Positions 1 to 7,852 of a stretch of 64,000 nt of DNA are shown in pieces (positions within the stretch are counted from its first letter, which is position 1; every line of letters starts with the position of its first letter). The notes under the pieces are model-generated. The model worked only from the letters and a program-made list of their open reading frames with translations, was not told the origin of the DNA and searched no databases. Made by a program: the position numbers and the translations under genes. The stretch is from DASXUX01 sp036504595 (lineage in GTDB: Bacteria; Planctomycetota; SZUA-567; H5-PLA8). The stretch covers positions 1 through 64,000 of the forward strand of contig DASXUX010000108.1 in assembly GCA_036504595.1 (NCBI GenBank). Direction: 5' to 3'.

Positions 1-165
1 GCTGTCGATTGGGTCGTGCCATTTGTTAGGCTGAGGCTCCCACCAACCGGCGAAGTAATTGACGCCGACGAGAACGTCCTTTTGAGGATGGTCTGCGGCG
101 AGGGAGATGCACGGAAGGGCGAGTAGTGCGGTTGCGATCAACATTGAAAACGAGAAGCGTCTCAC
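1..165 (-). CDS. Secreted glycosidase-like protein, N-terminal 55 residues (runs off window)
   Basis: The first 55 codons are visible; the gene continues beyond base 1. It starts at a GTG (163-165) whose first bases overlap the TGA of the upstream gene in a GTGA junction, so translation is probably coupled. Residues 1-24 form a signal peptide (MRRFSF, a hydrophobic core, then SLAA), so the product is exported. The mature start contains VGVNYFAGWW, which resembles the opening beta-strand of GH71/GH99-like barrel domains, but the visible part is too short for a firm family call. Two complete GH71-like proteins lie at 7.9-13.2 kb, which fits a glycan-degrading lifestyle. Confidence 0.6.
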   Translation of the reverse strand, partial: MRRFSFSMLIATALLALPCISLAADHPQKDVLVGVNYFAGWWEPQPNKWHDPIDS

Positions 166-632
166 AGGACCATCCCGAACTTCATCTTCTCTTCGTGTTG
201 GCGCATCCTGACCCGGGAATTCTCCCTCGTAATCTCGTCGCCCTCAATTTCGGTACGATCCGGATCCGACGCAGCGACAGGTTTCCCAATGGAGTAGTCG
301 AACAGAAGTCGTGTTGCTGCAACGTCGCCAGCCTTCGCCTTTTCGATCAGAGAATGAATGATTGATCGAAGATCGTCCTCGGTGACTGCTTCGAGCAGTG
401 CGGTGCGGAGGCGGGCCTGGCGTTGACCGAACGGATTTCCGCGGGCGAGTCGATTGCCAGGGGAAAAGCGGCCGGTGGATGGGTCGCGACCGCTAGACGG
501 CGGCAGCGGGACGACGGACGTCGGAGCGGCGCCGTTAGAGGCCGTCGGTGACGGTGACAGCAGGGTTCCAGCAAGGTCGGATAGAATCATTTTGGTCCAC
601 CAGCCGGATGGCAGGGTACTGGCGCCGGACAT
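162..632 (-). CDS. DUF5681-like hypothetical protein
   Basis: A 156-residue protein. Residues 1-45 are low-complexity and rich in Ser/Pro. Then comes GRFSPGNRLARGNPFGQRQA, the typical opening of the DUF5681-like family, and a helical segment (LRTALLEAVTEDDLRSII) ending in a GD..A..LL....GKP pattern. Such proteins are frequent in planctomycetes; some relatives lie near phage small-terminase genes, but the function is unknown. The ATG (630-632) is preceded by GAGGAGCC at good spacing. It overlaps the secreted glycosidase gene by 4 bp and lies downstream of tRNA-Ser on the same strand. I see no other phage gene nearby. Confidence 0.6.
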   Translation of the reverse strand: MSGASTLPSGWWTKMILSDLAGTLLSPSPTASNGAAPTSVVPLPPSSGRDPSTGRFSPGNRLARGNPFGQRQARLRTALLEAVTEDDLRSIIHSLIEKAKAGDVAATRLLFDYSIGKPVAASDPDRTEIEGDEITRENSRVRMRQHEEKMKFGMVL

Positions 633-932
633 GGAAGGCTCCTCGTCGTGGACGCTCTGGAAACAGCCTATTTTTCGCCTGCACGGATGTCAAGCCCGCA
701 AGCCTGGCATCCCTCCACGCGGGCTCTTGGAAGTTGCCTTGGCTCTCCTGCGACTCACGGCAACTAGGCGAGATCGCGATGAGGTGTGCACCTTGAGAAG
801 ATCAGTGGCATTGGATTCCGGTCTGCTCACCAAACACGAGTATAGCAGCAGGGTATAGCAGATGGGTGTAGGGGCAATTTCGACAGGACGGTATTTCGGG
901 GCACTTGGGAAGGTATTTTGCCTATGAAAAAC
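633..932. other. Non-coding spacer between DUF5681-like gene and tRNA-Ser
   Basis: About 300 bases in which I see no convincing gene. ORFs here overlap the tRNA or lack a ribosome-binding site. It should hold the promoter of the DUF5681-like gene unless that gene is read through from the tRNA. Confidence 0.4.
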
Positions 933-1022
933 TGGCGGAGAGGGAGGGATTCGAACCCTCGAGGCCCTCGCGGGCCTACTTGTTTTCGAGACAAGCCCGA
1001 TCGACCACTCTGGCACCTCTCC
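933..1022 (-). tRNA. tRNA-Ser (anticodon CGA)
   Basis: On the minus strand a 90-nt class II tRNA can be folded. The acceptor stem is GGAGAGG with CCTCTCC, followed by discriminator G and an encoded CCA (933-935). The anticodon stem-loop is CTTGT-CTCGAAA-ACAAG, giving anticodon CGA, which reads UCG. A long variable arm (TAGGCCCGCGAGGGCCT) and a T-arm with GGTTCGAATCC follow. The long variable arm and discriminator G are standard for serine tRNA. Confidence 0.95.
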
Positions 1023-1566
1023 GTTGAACCATAACCACTTATTGATTATGTACTTTCCACTTCAGGCGGGTATCAACTTGAATCTCATTCTGACTCACCC
1101 GCTTGGCACATCCTGCTTATTCGCCTTTTCCGTGCCCTGCTTCAGCCCCTACCGGATCTTTCGGCCAGCCGATGGAGCCTCTCTTCCAGCTCGGGCGAAA
1201 CGTCTCCATTTATATACCAGCAACTTCCTCTTGGGGCAAGCCCGCTGGCGAAACGGCGGCGGGAAATTCAACTCGGATAGCCAAGTCCATCGCTTGGCAG
1301 CGTAAGGCTTGTCCTGAGTATCGATCAAGAATCCAGCCCGCGCCGCTGTGCTCTTTACCAAGCACGTCGTCTGCGCAGATGCATGCGCCAACTGCATGAA
1401 TGTGTTCTGAGTGCGCACATTTGATACGTGAAAACAGTCAACGGTTATGCGCGGTGTTATTGCGTACAGATGCACTTTAACGGGATTCTAATGCTTTCCG
1501 CCTCGGGTTTAACAGCTTCCTTACGCGCTTGCGCGTTAAATAGGACGTGGGTTGGAGGAACTGCAA
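1023..1566. other. Non-coding leader upstream of the kdp operon
   Basis: No recognisable protein gene is visible; the overlapping ORFs are not similar to anything I know. The region must carry the kdp promoter. A perfect dyad ACGCGC-TT-GCGCGT lies at 1523-1536, about 30 bp before the first small ORF, and could be an operator or hairpin. No clear sigma-70 promoter and no riboswitch that I can recognise. Confidence 0.35.
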
Positions 1567-1647
1567 ATGGACTTCTTGTTCGTAGCGATCGTGCTGGTTC
1601 TGTTCGCCGTAACCGTGGCGGCAATCGCCGCCCTGGAAAGGCTCTGA
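1567..1647 (+). CDS. 26-aa membrane micropeptide upstream of kdpF
   Basis: A 26-residue ORF starting MDFLFVAIVLV and ending AALERL. It is almost one single membrane helix with a charged C-terminal tail. GGAGG at 1554-1558 sits 8 bases before the ATG, a strong initiation signal. It ends 16 bases before kdpF, whose own Shine-Dalgarno (AAGGAGGG) lies between them. From memory, small ORFs of this shape ending in 'ERL' precede kdpF in other kdp operons, so I regard it as a real, usually unannotated, component. Role unknown; possibly a KdpF-like stabiliser. Confidence 0.65.
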   Translation: MDFLFVAIVLVLFAVTVAAIAALERL

Positions 1648-1663
1648 TCATTAAGGAGGGCTT

Positions 1664-1753
1664 ATGAGCCTGCTTTACGTCATCTGTCTCGCCGTTGCGG
1701 TTGCGCTGTGCGTTTACCTTCTGGTAGCGCTGCTCAAGCCGGAACTGTTCTGA
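1664..1753 (+). CDS. kdpF: KdpF, small subunit of K+-transporting ATPase
   Basis: A 29-residue single-span membrane peptide beginning MSLLYVICLAVAVAL and ending LVALLKPELF. The LLKPE-F tail is characteristic of KdpF, which stabilises the KdpABC complex in the inner membrane. The start is supported by TTAAGGAGGG five bases upstream. It precedes kdpA by 40 bp, in the standard F-A-B-C order. Confidence 0.9.
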   Translation: MSLLYVICLAVAVALCVYLLVALLKPELF

Positions 1754-1793
1754 GGCGGCCGCTGGACGCGACTGCACTTGTGGAGGAACTTGC

Positions 1794-3575
1794 ATGACTG
1801 CTGCTGACTGGACGCAACTTACCCTGTACCTGGTTGTGCTCATTGGGCTCGGCTATCCGCTCGGGCTCTACATGGCGCGCGTGTATGAAGGCCGCGCCCA
1901 CTTTGCGCAGAAGATTTTCGGGCCGGTCGAACGGTTCATCTACTTCGTACTGCGAACGGATCCCAAGCAGGAGATGAACTGGAAGAGCTACGCCGTCGCC
2001 ATGTTGATGTTCAACATGCTGGGCTTGCTGGCTGTGTATGCGCTGCAACGTCTACAAGGCTTCCTGCCGCTCAACCCGGCTGGCCAAGCCGCCGTCTCGC
2101 CAGATTCTTCCTTCAACACTGCGGTGAGCTTCGCCACGAACACCAACTGGCAAGGCTACGGCGGCGAGTCAACGATGAGCTATCTCACGCAGATGCTCGC
2201 GCTAACCGTGCAGAACTTTGTCTCCGCGGCCTGCGGAATGGCCGTGCTCGTTGCGCTGATCCGCGGGCTGACGCGGCGCCAGACGGAGAACATCGGGAAT
2301 TTCTGGACGGACCTGACGCGGACAACGCTCTACATCCTGTTACCCCTGTCGCTGGTCTTGTCTCTGGTGCTGATCGCTGAGGGCGTTCCTCAGACTTTCT
2401 TGGCGTATCAGAACGTTCCGCTGGTGCAGGAAACCACCTACGACAATCCACTGAAAGACGCAGACGGTAACCCCATTAAGGATGAAAAGGGCAATGCGAA
2501 GACAGAAACCTTGCCGCTGAAGGAGCAAACCATTGCGCTCGGCCCTGTCGCGTCACAAATCGCGATTAAGCAATTGGGCACCAATGGTGGCGGTTTCTTC
2601 AACGTCAACTCGGCCCATCCGTTTGAAAATCCATCGGGGCTGGCGAATTTCCTGGAAACGATTGCCATCCTGCTGATCGGCGCGGGGCTGTGCTTCACCT
2701 TCGGGGAAATGGTAAAGGATCGCCGCCAGGGATGGGCGCTGCTGGCGGCGATGAGCGTGATCTTCGTCGGAGCGCTGGCGGTCTGTGTCTGGGCGGAATT
2801 TCACGCCAACCCGACCATCCGCGAACTCGGCGTGGCCGGCTACAACATGGAAGGCAAGGAAACGCGCCTCGGGATTGCCAACTCGGCGTTGTGGGCCACG
2901 GCAACGACCGCTGCATCGAACGGCTCGGTCAATTCCATGCATGATTCGTTCACGCCTTTGGGCGGCATGATACCGATGCTGATGATCCAGATCGGCGAGG
3001 TCATTTACGGTGGTGTTGGCTCAGGGCTATATGGAATGCTCGCCTACGTGATCGTGGCTGTGTTCATCGCGGGGTTGATGGTCGGCAGGACGCCCGAGTA
3101 CCTGGGCAAGAAGATCGAATCCTATGAGATGAAGATGGCGTCGATTGTCTTGCTGATTCCGGCCGTCCTGCTGTTGACGGGCACTGCGATCGGCGCCGTG
3201 ACTGAGGCAGGCACCAGTTCGACGAGTAATCCTGGCGCGCACGGCTTCAGTCAGATTCTGTATGCCTTTACTTCGTGTTCAAACAACAACGGCAGCGCGT
3301 TTGCCGGGCTGAATGCGAACACATTCTTCTACAACTTGCTCTTAGGCATCTGCATGTTCATCGGGCGTTACTGGCTGGCCGTTCCGATCCTGGCGATCGC
3401 CGGCTCGCTGGCGAAAAAGAAGATCATTCCCTTCGGCGCGGGCACACTGAACACGCACACGCCGCTGTTTGTCGGCTTCCTGGTAGCCGTCATCCTGATC
3501 TTCGCGGCCCTGCTTCATTTCCCCGCGTTGGCGCTGGGACCGATCGTGGAACACCTGCAGATGTTTGCGCATTAA
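1794..3575 (+). CDS. kdpA: KdpA, potassium-binding and translocating subunit
   Basis: A 593-residue polytopic inner-membrane protein (family usually about 560-600), the K+-selective channel subunit of the high-affinity KdpFABC P-type ATPase. The four selectivity-filter loops are visible: TNTNWQGYGGES near residue 116, GTNGGGFFNVNSAHPFENP near 262, a TTAASNGSVNSMHDS segment near 370 and CSNNNGSAFAGL near 495. ATG follows TGGAGGAACTTGC. The gene lies between kdpF and kdpB, 16 bp before kdpB, so all are probably one transcript. High-affinity uptake is normally induced under K+ limitation. Confidence 0.97.
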   Translation: MTAADWTQLTLYLVVLIGLGYPLGLYMARVYEGRAHFAQKIFGPVERFIYFVLRTDPKQEMNWKSYAVAMLMFNMLGLLAVYALQRLQGFLPLNPAGQAAVSPDSSFNTAVSFATNTNWQGYGGESTMSYLTQMLALTVQNFVSAACGMAVLVALIRGLTRRQTENIGNFWTDLTRTTLYILLPLSLVLSLVLIAEGVPQTFLAYQNVPLVQETTYDNPLKDADGNPIKDEKGNAKTETLPLKEQTIALGPVASQIAIKQLGTNGGGFFNVNSAHPFENPSGLANFLETIAILLIGAGLCFTFGEMVKDRRQGWALLAAMSVIFVGALAVCVWAEFHANPTIRELGVAGYNMEGKETRLGIANSALWATATTAASNGSVNSMHDSFTPLGGMIPMLMIQIGEVIYGGVGSGLYGMLAYVIVAVFIAGLMVGRTPEYLGKKIESYEMKMASIVLLIPAVLLLTGTAIGAVTEAGTSSTSNPGAHGFSQILYAFTSCSNNNGSAFAGLNANTFFYNLLLGICMFIGRYWLAVPILAIAGSLAKKKIIPFGAGTLNTHTPLFVGFLVAVILIFAALLHFPALALGPIVEHLQMFAH

Positions 3576-3591
3576 GAGAAAGAGGCTGACT

Positions 3592-5730
3592 ATGATCGAA
3601 ACTATTACTCCGAAAGCAACCACGTCAAAGGGCAGCGTTCGCGTGGCGATCAGCAGCGAGCACAACAATTCGCGGGCGCGGCCACTGTTCGATCCACCGA
3701 TCGTGCGCCGAGCGATCATTGAATCCTTCAAGAAGCTCGACCCGCGCCACCAGATCCGCAATCCCGTGATGTTCACGGTGCTGGTCGGCAGCGTGCTAAC
3801 CACCGGACTCTTCATCGCCGCCTTGCTCGGAAGCGCGGAAGCAGCCCCAGGATTCATCCTGGCGGTTTCGCTCTGGCTGTGGTTCACGGTGTTGTTCGCC
3901 AACTTCGCCGAAGCCATGGCCGAAGGCCGCGGCAAAGCTCAGGCCGACGCACTCCGCAAAGCGCGCCGCGACATTGTGGCGAAGAAGCTCGCCAAGCCGC
4001 AGCGTAACGCACAGTTCAGCCTGTCCAGTTCTGCCGAACTCCGGAAAGGCGACTTGGTACTCATAGAGGCCGGCGAATTTGTCCCCGGCGACGGCGAAGT
4101 GGTTGAAGGCATCGCTTCCGTGGATGAAAGCGCCATCACGGGTGAAAGTGCGCCGGTGATCCGCGAAAGCGGTGGCGATCGCAGCGCGGTGACCGGCGGC
4201 ACCCGCGTTCTGTCGGACTGGCTGATCATCCGTATTTCCGCCAACCCCGGCGAAAGCTTCCTCGACCGCATGATCGGCATGGTTGAAGGCGCCAAACGGC
4301 AGAAAACGCCCAACGAGATCGCGCTCAACATCCTGCTCGCCGCACTGACGCTCATGTTCCTGGTGGTTTGCGCCACGCTGCTGCCGTATTCGATCTACAG
4401 CGTCAAGGCGGCCGGTTCCGGCACGGTGGTGACGGTGACGGTGCTTGTCGCGCTGTTTGTTTGCTTGGCGCCCACAACGATCGGCGGCCTGTTGTCTGCA
4501 ATCGGGATTGCCGGCATGGACCGGATGATCCAGGCCAATTGCATCGCCATGTCCGGACGCGCGGTCGAAGCGGCCGGCGACGTAGACGTGTTGCTGCTGG
4601 ACAAGACTGGAACGATCACGCTCGGCAACCGCCAGGCGACTGACTTCATCACAGCCGACGGCGTCTCGCCGGAGGCGCTGGCGGATGCTGCGCAACTTGC
4701 ATCTCTGGCCGATGAGACTCCCGAAGGCCGCAGCATTGTGGTGCTGGCGAAGGAGAAGTACGGACTCCGCGGCCGTGAAGTGCACGAACTCAACGCCGCA
4801 TTCGTTCCCTTCACCGCGCAGACGCGCATGAGCGGCGTCAACATCGGCCCGCGTGAGATTCGCAAGGGCGCCGCGGATGCCATTGAATCCTATGTGCGCC
4901 AGCATGGCGGCTCGTATCCGGCAACGCTACGACACACCGTCGAGGGGATCGCCACGAAAGGCGGCACGCCGCTTGTCGTGGCCGAAGGCCCGCGTGCTTT
5001 GGGCGTAATCCACCTGAAAGACGTGGTGAAGGGCGGCATCAAGGAGCGCTTTGCCGAATTGCGGCGCATGGGCATCAAAACGGTGATGATCACCGGCGAC
5101 AATCCGCTGACAGCGGCAGCCATCGCCGCGGAAGCCGGCGTCGATGACTTCCTCGCTCAGGCAACGCCCGAAGCCAAGCTCAAGCTCATTCGTGAAAACC
5201 AAGCTGGCGGACGCCTGGTGGCGATGACCGGCGACGGCACCAACGACGCCCCGGCCCTCGCGCAGGCGGACGTGGCCGTCGCCATGAATACGGGCACTCA
5301 GGCAGCGAAGGAAGCCGGCAACATCGTCGATTTGGACTCCAATCCAACGAAGCTGATCGAAATTGTTGAAATCGGCAAGCAACTGCTGATGACCCGCGGC
5401 TCGCTGACGACGTTCAGCATCGCCAACGATGTCGCCAAGTACTTTGCAATCATCCCGGCGGCGTTTGCGACGACCTATCCGGTATTGAACGCGCTCAATA
5501 TCATGGGCCTGCACACCTCGCAAAGCGCCATCATGTCGGCGGTGATTTTCAACGCGCTCGTAATCGTGTTCCTGATCCCGCTTGCGCTCCGCGGCGTGAA
5601 GTATCGCCCGATTGGCGCGGAACGGTTGCTGAAGAACAACATTTTCATCTACGGCATCGGCGGGCTGATGGTGCCGTTCGTTGGAATCAAGTTGATCGAC
5701 CTTTTCCTGACTTATACGGGCCTCGCGTAA
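3592..5730 (+). CDS. kdpB: KdpB, P-type ATPase catalytic subunit
   Basis: A 712-residue P-type ATPase that energises K+ uptake by KdpA. Visible motifs are the actuator TGES (SAITGESAPV, about residue 184), the phosphorylation site DKTGTIT with Asp about residue 337, and the hinge MTGDGTNDAPALAQADVAVA. The KdpB-specific C-terminal segment (FSIANDVAKYFAIIPAAF) follows. The N-terminus is about 30 residues longer than in E. coli. I chose ATG 3592, which follows AAGAGGCTGACT; an upstream in-frame extension would overlap kdpA. kdpC follows 14 bp later. Confidence 0.97.
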   Translation: MIETITPKATTSKGSVRVAISSEHNNSRARPLFDPPIVRRAIIESFKKLDPRHQIRNPVMFTVLVGSVLTTGLFIAALLGSAEAAPGFILAVSLWLWFTVLFANFAEAMAEGRGKAQADALRKARRDIVAKKLAKPQRNAQFSLSSSAELRKGDLVLIEAGEFVPGDGEVVEGIASVDESAITGESAPVIRESGGDRSAVTGGTRVLSDWLIIRISANPGESFLDRMIGMVEGAKRQKTPNEIALNILLAALTLMFLVVCATLLPYSIYSVKAAGSGTVVTVTVLVALFVCLAPTTIGGLLSAIGIAGMDRMIQANCIAMSGRAVEAAGDVDVLLLDKTGTITLGNRQATDFITADGVSPEALADAAQLASLADETPEGRSIVVLAKEKYGLRGREVHELNAAFVPFTAQTRMSGVNIGPREIRKGAADAIESYVRQHGGSYPATLRHTVEGIATKGGTPLVVAEGPRALGVIHLKDVVKGGIKERFAELRRMGIKTVMITGDNPLTAAAIAAEAGVDDFLAQATPEAKLKLIRENQAGGRLVAMTGDGTNDAPALAQADVAVAMNTGTQAAKEAGNIVDLDSNPTKLIEIVEIGKQLLMTRGSLTTFSIANDVAKYFAIIPAAFATTYPVLNALNIMGLHTSQSAIMSAVIFNALVIVFLIPLALRGVKYRPIGAERLLKNNIFIYGIGGLMVPFVGIKLIDLFLTYTGLA

Positions 5731-5744
5731 AGGAGCTTCGAGTC

Positions 5745-6344
5745 ATGTTGCAAGAAACACTTCATCAATTGCGTGTGGCAGCCCTGGCGCTGCTGCTCTT
5801 CACGCTTCTGACCGGCGCGTTGTACCCGGCACTGGTCACGGCCATTGCGCAAGCAGCATTTCCGCGGCGGGCGAATGGAAGCCTGATCGTTAAAGAGGGC
5901 AAGGCGGTCGGCTCCGATTTGATCGGGCAGCCATTCAGTGATCCAAAGTACTTCTGGGGCCGGCTCTCCGCAACCAGTCCGAAGCCCTACGACGCGGCTT
6001 CATCAAGCGGCTCCAACCTGGGGCCGACAAATCCGGCGTTGCTGGACAACGTGAAGGCGCGCGTGAAGGCACTGCAGGACGCAGACCCCGAGAATACTGC
6101 ACCGATCCCGGTTGACCTGGTGACCGCCTCCGGCAGCGGCCTCGATCCACACATCAGTCCCGCCGCGGCGGACTATCAGGTCGGCCGAGTGGCAAAAGCG
6201 CGGAAGCTGAGTGTTGAGCAAGTTCGCGCTTCGGTTCAGGCTAACACGGCGGGGCGAGACCTGCAGCTCTTCGGCGATCCGATCGTCAACGTCCTGAAAC
6301 TCAATCTGGCATTGGATGCGGCGGCCAGAGTGGGGGCGAGGTAA
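5745..6344 (+). CDS. kdpC: KdpC, K+-transporting ATPase subunit C
   Basis: A 199-residue protein with one N-terminal membrane helix (about residues 9-30) and a periplasmic domain. The domain carries FSDPKYFWGRLSAT and the ASGSGLDPHISPAAADYQ motif that defines KdpC. KdpC is thought to link KdpA and KdpB and to raise the apparent K+ affinity. The start follows AAAGGAGCTTCGAGTC. It is the last gene of the operon: no kdpD sensor kinase or kdpE regulator follows, unlike in many bacteria, so regulation must be encoded elsewhere or act through the leader. Confidence 0.96.
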   Translation: MLQETLHQLRVAALALLLFTLLTGALYPALVTAIAQAAFPRRANGSLIVKEGKAVGSDLIGQPFSDPKYFWGRLSATSPKPYDAASSSGSNLGPTNPALLDNVKARVKALQDADPENTAPIPVDLVTASGSGLDPHISPAAADYQVGRVAKARKLSVEQVRASVQANTAGRDLQLFGDPIVNVLKLNLALDAAARVGAR

Positions 6345-6570
6345 AGGAGGTCTGGAGCCCCCACTAAAATGAGCAAGGCCCAAATCTGCGAGTCGCCTCC
6401 AGCACGCCAAAGTCGTGGTCGTCACGTAGCTTCTCAGTTCCGGAAATAAACCCGCACTCCAGCACGTTAACAGCTTGGCGACTCCCTCGCTATTCGATTG
6501 CCGGATGCGGGTGATTGTGAGTCGCCACGTGCAGCCGTCATCTGGCGGAGCTATACCGAGGACATTTATC

Positions 6571-7005
6571 GTGCCTTATCCCGAAGGATTAGTCAGGCCG
6601 ATGCGCGAAGAACTGACGGCGCTCGGAATTCAGCCGCTGTACACTTCGGCCGAAGTCGATGACTTCATGGCGGAGAAATCCGGGCTGTCCATGTTGGTCA
6701 TTAATTCCGTATGCGGGTGTGCGGCTGGCGGAGTTCGTCCCGCCATCCGCTTAGCGTTGCTGCACTCAACACGTCCAGTGCGTGTTGCGACCGTCTTCGC
6801 GGGGCAGGATGTTGAAGCCGTCGCCACAGCCCGCGGCTACTTCCCCGAAATCCCGCCGAGCAGCCCGTCTATCGCGTTCTTCAAGGATGGGCAGTTAGTC
6901 CACTTCGTGCCGCGGCATATGATCGAAGGACGCAGCGCCGAAGCGATCGCGGCAGATTTGGTCGAAGCATTTGAGCGCGAAGGTATTCCGGCGCAGAGAA
7001 CCTGA
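6571..7005 (+). CDS. BrxA/BrxB family bacilliredoxin
   Basis: From the GTG at 6571 (preceded by CGAGGAC) the protein is 144 residues, matching the length of YphP/YqiW bacilliredoxins, and starts PYPEGLVRPMREEL as the family does. The ORF remains open further upstream but that part has no family likeness. The active site is VINSVCGCAAGG, the unusual C-G-C of bacilliredoxins. These thioredoxin-fold proteins remove bacillithiol from S-bacillithiolated proteins in firmicutes; relatives occur in bacteria lacking known bacillithiol synthesis, so the thiol partner here is uncertain. Cytoplasmic. Confidence 0.9.
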   Translation: MPYPEGLVRPMREELTALGIQPLYTSAEVDDFMAEKSGLSMLVINSVCGCAAGGVRPAIRLALLHSTRPVRVATVFAGQDVEAVATARGYFPEIPPSSPSIAFFKDGQLVHFVPRHMIEGRSAEAIAADLVEAFEREGIPAQRT

Positions 7006-7146
7006 CGACATGGGCACCTTCAACACTCAAGCATAATCCAGCGTTCACCTAGTGACGAGCCATCCAAACGAGTACACTTACGATCCGTTCGCGCCCAGCG
7101 AAGATGGGTTGATGGGTGCGCGTTTGTATCTCTGGATGCTGGAATA

Positions 7147-7839
7147 ATGCCACGCAGCGTAGTCTCGAATGGAGCCCCGCGGTGCGCACGCTGCCAACTG
7201 CCGCCGCGCTGGTGCATCTGCCCCGGACTTCGGACGGTGGAGTGCCCGGTGAAGGTGGACGTGGTGATGCACCATCAGGAGACGTGGCGGCCAAGCAGTA
7301 CGGGATGCCTCATCAAACGTGTGGTTCCCGGGAGCGACGTGCATCTCTTTCAGAGCGGACATCCGCTCGACCGTGCGCAGATCGTTAGACCCGGGAAGAC
7401 GCTCTGGATCCTCCACCCACGCGGCGACCCCCTGCCGGCAACGGTTTCTCCCACAAGCCTGCAAATACTGCTGCTCGACGGAAGTTGGCGACAGGCCGGC
7501 GAGATGGTCCACGCGGTCGAATCCTGGGGCCGCCTGATCTGCATGCCCGCTTCGGCCGAGAGCCGCTACTGGCTGCGCTCGCAGGCCGGCGAAGGAACCT
7601 ACAGCACTATCGAGGCACTGATTTTCCTATTGGCCGCGTTGGGACTGCAGAATGCTCAAGCGCAGCTTCGCTTCCAGTTTGAGCTCCACGTCTACGCGGG
7701 GCTTTGCGCGCGCGGGGCCAAGACCAAGGCGGAACAGTATCTCGAAACGTCGTCAGTGCGAGGCCCGCTAGCCGAAGCGACCCGCGGGTTCTTTCGATAC
7801 CGCGCGCGTGGCGCCGAAGTGCCCGAGAAATTGAAGTAA
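7147..7839 (+). CDS. DTW domain protein, probable tRNA-uridine aminocarboxypropyltransferase
   Basis: A 230-residue protein with an N-terminal cysteine cluster (CARCQLPPRWCIC, residues 13-25), the core LLLDGSWRQA and downstream RYWLRSQ....TYSTIEAL. This matches the DTW family (TapT/YfiP), which adds the 3-amino-3-carboxypropyl group of S-adenosylmethionine to a uridine of tRNA (acp3U). The signature is normally D-G-T-W; here it is D-G-S-W, a conservative change. The start has only a weak ribosome-binding site. Its 3' end converges on the GH71/FGE gene 13 bp away. Confidence 0.85.
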   Translation: MPRSVVSNGAPRCARCQLPPRWCICPGLRTVECPVKVDVVMHHQETWRPSSTGCLIKRVVPGSDVHLFQSGHPLDRAQIVRPGKTLWILHPRGDPLPATVSPTSLQILLLDGSWRQAGEMVHAVESWGRLICMPASAESRYWLRSQAGEGTYSTIEALIFLLAALGLQNAQAQLRFQFELHVYAGLCARGAKTKAEQYLETSSVRGPLAEATRGFFRYRARGAEVPEKLK

Positions 7840-7852
7840 AGCGTGCGCGCTG

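Noticed and set aside
690..1016. 108-codon ORF on the minus strand
   Set aside because: It overlaps the tRNA-Ser gene throughout its 5' part.
933..1022. Integration site for a mobile island at tRNA-Ser
   Set aside because: No integrase and no second copy of the tRNA 3' end was found on either side.
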